Part shown: positions 5,151 through 9,259 of the stretch, piece after piece
Numbering within the stretch: position 1 is the first letter of the stretch
Layout: the number at the start of each line of letters is the position of its first letter
NCBI GenBank assembly: GCA_903839795.1
Contig: CAIMDR010000502.1
Location: forward strand, 1 to 9,259
Direction of reading: 5' to 3'
From: an uncultured Methylococcaceae bacterium
GTDB lineage: Bacteria; Pseudomonadota; Gammaproteobacteria; Methylococcales; Methylomonadaceae
Length of the DNA stretch: 9,259 bases
Program-made: the position numbers and the translations under genes
The notes under the pieces: model-generated
What the model saw: the letters and a program-made list of their open reading frames with translations, nothing else
The model's database searches: none
Told to the model about the DNA's origin: nothing

Positions 5151-6968
5151 ATGTCTAATCTTGAAAATAATTCCCGCCGTCGTTTCCTGACCCAATCCGG
5201 CTTGGGTTTGGTTGCTTTTGCAGCCATGCCGGGTCTTTTGCGTGCCATGGAAAATAGCGAAGGTATGCATGGCATGCCGAAATTAACCCCTAACAAGGCT
5301 TCACCGAATTTTAAACCGGATGTAGAATTTGATCTGCTTTGCCAATCAGGCTCGGTATCAATTTTACCCGGACAAAAAACACAGGTGCAACAATACACCG
5401 CCAAGTTAAAAAAAGGTCCTGAAGATACTCTCATAGATATAGCCGGATCTTATTTGGGGCCGTTAATCAATTTACAAAAAGGCCAGAAAGTGCGCATTAA
5501 TTTGCACAACAAACTGACCGAACCTACCGTTACCCACTGGCATGGCCTGCATGTCCCCGCTAATATGGACGGACATCCGCAGTACACTATTGATCCGGGC
5601 GAAACGTTAGTCTATGAATTTGAAGTGCTTAATCGCGCGGGTATGAATATCTACCATCCACACCCACATGAACTCACTGCCAAACAGGTTTATCATGGCC
5701 TGGCAGGTGCTTTATTTGTTCATGATGAAGAAGAGGCAAAACTGGAATTACCCGCCGGTGAATTCGAGATCCCGATTGTTATTCAGGATCGTCTTTTCGA
5801 CGGACAAAATCAACTCGTTTATGCCCATAACATGCATGACCGTATGGTTGGTTTTTATGGCGATAACATCTTGGTCAACGGTCGTCCCAATTTCCAGATG
5901 GATGTTGCCAGTCGCGCTTACCGGTTACGCGTTTTAAACGGCTCAACCGCCCGCATTTACAAACTGGGTTGGGATGACGGCACACCCATCACCGTTATCG
6001 GTGTCGATGGCGGCTTGCTGGAACAACCGCAAGTTAAACCTTACGTCATGCTGGCACCCGGTGAACGTTTAGATGTTTGGGCGGATTTTAGCGGTCGCAA
6101 CGAAGGTTCGCAGTTAGTCATGCGCAGCCTGGCTTTTTCAGGCGTGTTACCTAAAATGGCTCAGCGCATGGGTGGAATGATGCATGCCAACGCTTTGCCG
6201 GTAGGTAGTGATTATCCAATTTTTACTGCACGCGTCACCAAAAAAGTCAGCGACAGTCCTAAACTGCCTTCACAATTATCAAAAATCAACTGGCATCCCA
6301 TCAGTGCAACCGCTAATCCTGACAAACCGGTTCCCATCGCTATTTCCGAAGGCCCGATGGCCATGTTGCTTAATGGACGCCCTTACAAGTTTAACGACAT
6401 TCAAGACGTTGAGCGCATCAAGGTAAATACTATCCAACTCATGGAAATTTTTCATGCGCACGGTGGCGGTCACGATAAACCAGCCGCAGCGTCAACTGAA
6501 GAACATGGCGCAGAAAAGCACAGCGGCGGCATGGGCATGATGGGCGGCATGAAACATGGCGATGATGACCAGAAAGGCGGCCAAGGCATGATGGGCATGG
6601 GACACCGAGGTGGCGGCATGGGGATGATGGGCGGCATGAAACATGGCGATGACGACTCAAAAGGTGGTCAAAGCATGGGCGGTATGGGTGGCATGGGTAT
6701 GATGATGTCCATGGCGCATCCCATTCATTTACACGGCCAACAGTTTCAAATTGTCAGCCGCACTGTCAGTGCAGATAATGAAGCAGACTACGCCACCGTG
6801 CGTGACGGCTTTATTGAAAACGGTCTCAAAGACGTTGTACTGGTGATGCCTGGCGAAAAAGTTCGCATTATAAAACCTTTCCAGGATTTTAAAGGCTTGT
6901 TTATGTACCATTGCCATAATCTCGAACATGAAGACATGGGCATGATGCGCGACTTTTTAGTTGAATAG
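5151..6968 (+). CDS. Tat-exported multicopper oxidase (CueO/laccase-like) with Met-rich insert
   Basis: Periplasmic multicopper oxidase, by family likely a cuprous oxidase in copper tolerance, coupling substrate oxidation to reduction of O2 to water. A twin-arginine signal SRRRFL (8-13) is followed by a hydrophobic stretch to about residue 32, so it should be exported folded. All four copper-ligand motifs are present: HWH (129-131), HPH (169-171), HPIHLH (523-528) and HCHNLEHEDMGM (587-598), with Cys588 as type 1 ligand and Met598 as axial ligand. Residues about 434-521 hold a Met/His/Gly/Asp-rich insert directly before the HPIHLH motif; it includes a near-identical duplicated block. CueO also has a Met-rich segment in its last domain, which binds Cu(I). 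605 residues is long compared with CueO (516), mainly because of this insert. Related metal-oxidising or laccase roles cannot be excluded. No copper pump or regulator lies nearby; the gene stands alone. Confidence 0.93.
   Translation: MSNLENNSRRRFLTQSGLGLVAFAAMPGLLRAMENSEGMHGMPKLTPNKASPNFKPDVEFDLLCQSGSVSILPGQKTQVQQYTAKLKKGPEDTLIDIAGSYLGPLINLQKGQKVRINLHNKLTEPTVTHWHGLHVPANMDGHPQYTIDPGETLVYEFEVLNRAGMNIYHPHPHELTAKQVYHGLAGALFVHDEEEAKLELPAGEFEIPIVIQDRLFDGQNQLVYAHNMHDRMVGFYGDNILVNGRPNFQMDVASRAYRLRVLNGSTARIYKLGWDDGTPITVIGVDGGLLEQPQVKPYVMLAPGERLDVWADFSGRNEGSQLVMRSLAFSGVLPKMAQRMGGMMHANALPVGSDYPIFTARVTKKVSDSPKLPSQLSKINWHPISATANPDKPVPIAISEGPMAMLLNGRPYKFNDIQDVERIKVNTIQLMEIFHAHGGGHDKPAAASTEEHGAEKHSGGMGMMGGMKHGDDDQKGGQGMMGMGHRGGGMGMMGGMKHGDDDSKGGQSMGGMGGMGMMMSMAHPIHLHGQQFQIVSRTVSADNEADYATVRDGFIENGLKDVVLVMPGEKVRIIKPFQDFKGLFMYHCHNLEHEDMGMMRDFLVE
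6524..6672 (+). repeat. In-gene duplication coding the Met-rich block
   Basis: About 60 bases at 6524-6583 are repeated, nearly base for base, at 6610-6672. Each copy encodes GGMGMMGGMKHGDDD followed by x-K-G-G-Q. The protein copies span about residues 459-478 and 488-507 of the oxidase and differ mainly at one position (Gln versus Ser). The block supplies Met, His and Asp, all possible copper ligands. Confidence 0.85.
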
Positions 6969-7205
6969 TTGAGCGCTTGTTATAGAGTGGCTTAGAAGTA
7001 AAACAACATTAAGCTCCCTCTCCTGCTGGAGAGGGTTGGGGTGAGGAGAATAAAATCAAGCAGTTATATTCCCCCTCATCCCAACCTTCTCCCTCAAGGG
7101 AGAAGGAGCTGATACTTGTGTAGATACTTATGCCTTCAGGGAGAGGGCTGGGGTGAGGGTGATCGAATGTCGCTTTACTTTCACGTGGTTCTATAATCCG
7201 GTAAC
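6969..7205. other. Intergenic gap between convergent genes, repeat-filled
   Basis: No open frame of note. Most of the gap is made of three copies of one C/G-rich repeat (described separately), followed by a short A/T-rich stretch and the terminator. Confidence 0.7.
7014..7162. repeat. Three copies of a C/G-rich interspersed repeat, middle one inverted
   Basis: Copy 1 (7014-7048) and copy 3 (7134-7162) read GGAGAGGG / GGGAGAGGG, then T or C, then TGGGGTGAGG. Copy 2 (7071-7109) is the reverse complement, with CCTCATCCCAACC followed by a hairpin TCTCCCTcaaGGGAGA. Copy 1 also starts with a hairpin (CTCTCC / GGAGAG). The alternating orientation lets neighbours pair with each other. This style of repeat is widespread in proteobacterial intergenic DNA and is likely non-coding. 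Confidence 0.8.
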
Positions 7206-7238
7206 AAAAACGGGCGCTCTAATGCGCCCGTTTTTTTT
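7206..7238. terminator. Bidirectional rho-independent terminator
   Basis: CGGGCGC (7211-7217) pairs with GCGCCCG (7224-7230) around the loop TCTAAT. On the plus strand the stem is followed by eight T (7231-7238); on the minus strand the preceding AAAAA (7206-7210) becomes a run of five T. It therefore fits the end of both the oxidase transcript, 240 bases downstream of its stop, and the phosphatase transcript, 30 bases downstream of its stop. Confidence 0.9.
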
Positions 7239-7250
7239 GGCTATCAACTT

Positions 7251-7268
7251 AACACGGGACAGACCTGA
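7251..7268. repeat. Half copy of the 4695-4737 repeat abutting a stop codon
   Basis: These 18 bases are identical to 4695-4712. The match ends exactly where the stop codon of the minus-strand phosphatase gene begins (7269-7271). The rest of the palindrome is absent, so this is a truncated copy. Confidence 0.75.
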
Positions 7269-8033
7269 TTACATCAGCGGCAGAATCTGATCAAGAATCT
7301 TGCCATTAGTGACCAGAACCTGTTTGGGAAAAAGGCCTTCATTGCCTTTAAAATCGGTCACGGTAGCACCCGCTTCCCGCGCTATTAAAGCACCCGCTGC
7401 AACGTCGTACAGATTTAATTCCTGCTCCCAAAAAGCATCAATCTGACCATCGGCAACCAAACATAAATCCACAGCGGCCGAGCCAAATCGCCGCTGCCCC
7501 GTCGTATTTTGAGCGATTCGTCCAAAGCGCTCCAAGTTATTGTCTGTCAAGTAAGAACGCAGACAGGCAAACCCGGTACCCACCATCGCATCAGCCAGAT
7601 CACTCTCTAAAGAAACCGTAATTGGCTGACCATTTTTAAAAGCCCCTTTGCCCTTTTCTGCACAGTAATAATCATCTAAAGCCGCTGCATAAACCGCACC
7701 CATTATCAGTTCTTGATTAATTTCCAAGGCAACACTGATGCCCCAAAAATATTGCCCTCTTGAAAATGAATGCGTACCGTCGATAGGGTCAACTATCCAC
7801 CGATTGGTTTGATTAGCACTTTGCCCGCTCTCTTCTCCCCAAAAACCATATTCCGGGTACTTCGTAGTCAGGGTTTCTTTTAAAAAAGCCTCAACAGCAA
7901 CATCCGCCGCAGTAACAAAATCTCGCGGACTTTTTTTGTTAACCTCAACATTTTTCAAGTCTTTAAAATAAGTCATTGCAATGGCTCCTGCTTCACGGAC
8001 CACCTCTTCAAGTACAGCAAGCGAAATCGACAT
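7269..8033 (-). CDS. Inositol monophosphatase family phosphatase
   Basis: Mg2+-dependent, Li+-sensitive type sugar/polyol phosphatase. The family motifs are complete: GEES (66-69, Glu67), DPIDGT (82-87, metal ligands Asp82 and Asp85), RRFGSAAVDL (181-190), VADGQIDAFWE (193-203) and the last metal ligand in LNLYDVAAG (206-214, Asp210). The common W-D-x-A-A-G reads Y-D here, a mild change. The length of 254 residues is usual. The choice between SuhB-like inositol-1-phosphatase, histidinol-phosphate phosphatase (HisN type) and another sugar phosphatase cannot be made from motifs alone. DGTHSFSRG after the catalytic motif differs from the DGTTNF of classic inositol phosphatases and slightly favours a non-inositol substrate. 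The ATG at 8033 has a weak AAGG about 10 bases upstream. It has its own terminator and looks monocistronic. Confidence 0.88.
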   Translation of the reverse strand: MSISLAVLEEVVREAGAIAMTYFKDLKNVEVNKKSPRDFVTAADVAVEAFLKETLTTKYPEYGFWGEESGQSANQTNRWIVDPIDGTHSFSRGQYFWGISVALEINQELIMGAVYAAALDDYYCAEKGKGAFKNGQPITVSLESDLADAMVGTGFACLRSYLTDNNLERFGRIAQNTTGQRRFGSAAVDLCLVADGQIDAFWEQELNLYDVAAGALIAREAGATVTDFKGNEGLFPKQVLVTNGKILDQILPLM

Positions 8034-8149
8034 CTGGGGGTAACCTTATCAATCAAAAAAAGTTAATTATACGGCAAGAAAGTTAAGTCGTTGAAAAATG
8101 ACTATCGCTAAGGTGCGATTCTCAATTGATTAGAAGCGTCGTACTCAAC

Positions 8150-8166
8150 GCAGTAAGTTTTACTGC
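8150..8166. repeat. Small perfect hairpin
   Basis: GCAGTAA and TTACTGC pair perfectly around GTT, in the gap between the unrecognised gene and the phosphatase gene. It lies 63 bases past the stop of the gene at 8230. No T-run follows on the minus strand, so a terminator role is weakly supported. Confidence 0.45.
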
Positions 8167-8180
8167 ATTTATAAATAACT

Positions 8181-8203
8181 ATTCACCACGAAGAACACGA
8201 AGC
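8181..8203. repeat. Fragment resembling a dispersed CACCACGAAG repeat
   Basis: CACCACGAAGAACACGAAG is a short internally repetitive sequence (CACGAAGAA units). From memory, similar runs are frequent intergenic repeats in environmental proteobacteria. Only about two units are present, so it is a fragment at best. Confidence 0.4.
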
Positions 8204-8229
8204 TTTTACCTTTGTTTTTCATCGTTGTT

Positions 8230-8835
8230 TTACACATTAAATTGATGCTGATCGCGAGTCGGCAAATACCGATCACGATCATAGGGTGGCGTTTCACGCG
8301 CTGGAATAATATCGTTCGGCCAGTCTTTAGCCCACTGATTCCGTTCTTCTTCATCAGCGTAGTAGCGAAGATAAAGCTCGGAATCCTCCTCGCTACCACT
8401 ACCTACCAAGTCGATGTGACAAGCATAATTTTCATCGATTGGCATATCCGGATTTTCCACCCGCAACTGCTCATGCCATAATTCCTCATACAGTTCGCGA
8501 TCACTGAGATGGTTGGTGCTATAAAGAAATGTGCGCAGCAAAGCCAAGCCGCGTATCACTTCCCACAACTTGGCGTTCAGTTGCCTATCATCCAATTCTT
8601 CCGGAGCTGGCAACGCCACACCGCCTTGCACCAGCAAGTCAAAAGAGGTGATTCTTTCAGCTTCCTCGAAGGCCACTACATACTCCCAAAACTGTTCCCG
8701 CAAGGTCTGTGATAGATCTTCCGACTCAAAGAACGACAATTCATCGCTCACGAACGCTTCGGCCCTGCGTTGCAAATCTTGAATATGTGCCTGGCTATCG
8801 GCGCTTTCTTTGTTTTCTATGGGTTTTTTAGGCAT
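8230..8835 (-). CDS. Unrecognised acidic protein of 201 residues
   Basis: I do not recognise a domain. The frame is open to a TTG at 8850, but GGAGG (8843-8847) lies 7 bases before the ATG at 8835, so that ATG is the likely start; the TTG would overlap the binding site. The protein is rich in Glu and Asp, with no signal peptide and no membrane segment, so probably cytoplasmic. The N-terminal 90 residues look helical and amphipathic. Distinct segments, numbered from the ATG, are KLWEVIRGLALLRTF (about 89-103), LSDRELYEELWHEQLR (about 109-124), ENYACHIDLVG (about 134-144), LYLRYYADEEERNQWAKDW (about 153-171) and a Pro/Arg/Asp-rich end with PPYDRDRYLP (about 182-191). Coding looks genuine: good binding site, long frame, varied composition and conservation-like Trp/Tyr/Cys use. 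Its neighbours give no clue to function. Confidence 0.8.
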   Translation of the reverse strand: MPKKPIENKESADSQAHIQDLQRRAEAFVSDELSFFESEDLSQTLREQFWEYVVAFEEAERITSFDLLVQGGVALPAPEELDDRQLNAKLWEVIRGLALLRTFLYSTNHLSDRELYEELWHEQLRVENPDMPIDENYACHIDLVGSGSEEDSELYLRYYADEEERNQWAKDWPNDIIPARETPPYDRDRYLPTRDQHQFNV

Positions 8836-8842
8836 TACGGTG

Positions 8843-8847
8843 TCCTC
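8843..8847 (-). promoter_or_regulatory. Ribosome binding site that decides the start at 8835
   Basis: GGAGG on the minus strand, 7 bases before ATG at 8833-8835. It argues against the longer TTG start at 8850, whose codon touches this site. Confidence 0.7.
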
Positions 8848-8850
8848 CAA

Positions 8851-9156
8851 AATCAGGGTTGATTATGTTAGATGATTGGGTTTTATGCAAATACTGTACT
8901 TGTAATTCCAATAGCTGGACAGGGAAAAGCTCGTCCAGCCATTTAATGATTAGTGTTAAAGTCGTATAGGTTGAGTTGCGATTTATACAACCCAACATTC
9001 GTTGCAACAATGTGTTGGGTTAACGATAAAGCTGTTGACCCACCCTATGCTGCGGCCATCTTTCTTCGTTCGTCTTTCAACTAGCTCTCAAGAAACAGCT
9101 TTTTAGTGCATTTAAAATCAATAACTTGCAAGGATATAAAAAAGCAAAAAATCGCT
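8851..9156. other. Intergenic stretch without a convincing gene
   Basis: About 300 bases between the unrecognised gene and the probable partial gene at the right edge. It contains the palindrome at 8989-9021 and presumably the promoter of the leftward gene. The 60-codon open frame on the minus strand here lacks a binding site and crosses the palindrome, so it was not called. Confidence 0.6.
8989..9021. repeat. Imperfect palindrome AACCCAACA ... TGTTGGGTT
   Basis: AACCCAACA (8989-8997) is mirrored by TGTTGGGTT (9013-9021); the centre is a second small palindrome, GTTGCAAC (9001-9008). With one bulged base nearly all of the 33 bases can pair. It resembles dispersed ACCCAAC-type repeats and has no T-run. 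Confidence 0.7.
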
Positions 9157-9162
9157 TCAAAC
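9143..9162 (-). terminator. Probable terminator spanning a stop codon (minus strand)
   Basis: On the minus strand the sequence after 9167 reads TCGCT-GTTTGA-AGCGA and then TTTTTT, a short stem with a T-run and a second T-run just beyond. The TGA in the loop is the stop of the frame entering from the right edge. The five-base stem is weak, so confidence is moderate; the full element extends to about 9167. Confidence 0.5.
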
Positions 9163-9259
9163 AGCGACTGTTTCTTGGTAACGCCTTGCCTCTATAAGGA
9201 GCTTACTTTGCTCAGGACAAACGGTTTTATTTTTACAAGGCTCTTCTACGCGAAATTGC
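9157..9259 (-). CDS. Probable 3' end of a gene entering from the right edge
   Basis: The minus strand is open from the window edge for 33 codons to TGA at 9157-9159. The peptide begins QFRVEEPCKNKTV and ends EARRYQETVAV, a varied, charged composition with two cysteines that looks coding rather than random. The terminator-like hairpin at the stop supports a gene ending here. I do not recognise the family; a transposase end or an ordinary enzyme are both possible. The start lies outside the window. Confidence 0.4.
   Translation of the reverse strand, partial: QFRVEEPCKNKTVCPEQSKLLIEARRYQETVAV

Noticed and set aside
6439..6660. Minus-strand frame rich in Arg, His, Cys and Ser
   Set aside because: Antisense of the Met/Gly-rich oxidase insert; composition follows from the repeat, no binding site.
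2748..8033. Idea that the inositol monophosphatase gene supplies inositol for a phosphatidylinositol-like lipid made by the CDP-alcohol transferase
   Set aside because: The gene is 2.6 kb away from the lipid genes, with the divergently read oxidase gene between, and has its own terminator; its motif does not favour inositol phosphate.
8828..9010. 60-codon minus-strand frame upstream of the unrecognised gene
   Set aside because: No ribosome binding site, crosses the palindrome at 8989-9021 and overlaps the start of the next gene.

Overview
The window looks like chromosomal DNA of a Gammaproteobacterium of moderate GC content. The RlmA-type rRNA methyltransferase closely follows the enterobacterial pattern. 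Dispersed palindromic repeats fill almost every gap, and repeats of this style are, from memory, common in methanotrophs of the Methylococcales. That placement is an inference; no marker such as a methane monooxygenase is present.

Layout: (1) 1-203, an inverted pair of C/G-rich hairpin repeats and the leader of the first gene. (2) 204-1610 (+), a secreted LysM/YkuD L,D-transpeptidase with a long Lys/Ala/Pro/Ser-rich tail. (3) 1715-4637, four minus-strand genes: in transcription order a CarS-like CDP-lipid synthase, an endonuclease/exonuclease/phosphatase (EEP) hydrolase, a CDP-alcohol phosphatidyltransferase, then, after a palindromic repeat, rlmA. (4) 4638-5150, a divergent intergenic region with a perfect 15-bp palindrome, repeated AACCGCT motifs and the leader of the oxidase gene. 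(5) 5151-6968 (+), a Tat-exported multicopper oxidase with a Met/His/Asp-rich repeat insert. (6) 6969-7268, three copies of a C/G-rich repeat and a bidirectional terminator between convergent genes. (7) 7269-8033 (-), an inositol monophosphatase family enzyme. (8) 8230-8835 (-), an unrecognised acidic protein. (9) 8851-9259, a mostly non-coding stretch with an imperfect palindrome, then what looks like the 3' end of a minus-strand gene entering from the right edge, with a terminator hairpin that spans its stop codon.

The most coherent functional unit is the CarS-like / EEP / CDP-alcohol transferase cluster at 2748-4637. The last two genes overlap by ATGA and the first lies 40 bases upstream. 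Family knowledge predicts one enzyme that makes a CDP-activated lipid and one that swaps the CMP for an alcohol head group, plus a phosphodiesterase-fold hydrolase. This would be a compact lipid head-group module separate from the housekeeping phospholipid pathway; its product cannot be read from the sequence. The multicopper oxidase is a periplasmic copper-tolerance enzyme by family, and the L,D-transpeptidase acts on peptidoglycan. No tRNA, rRNA, CRISPR array, complete insertion sequence or phage gene was seen.
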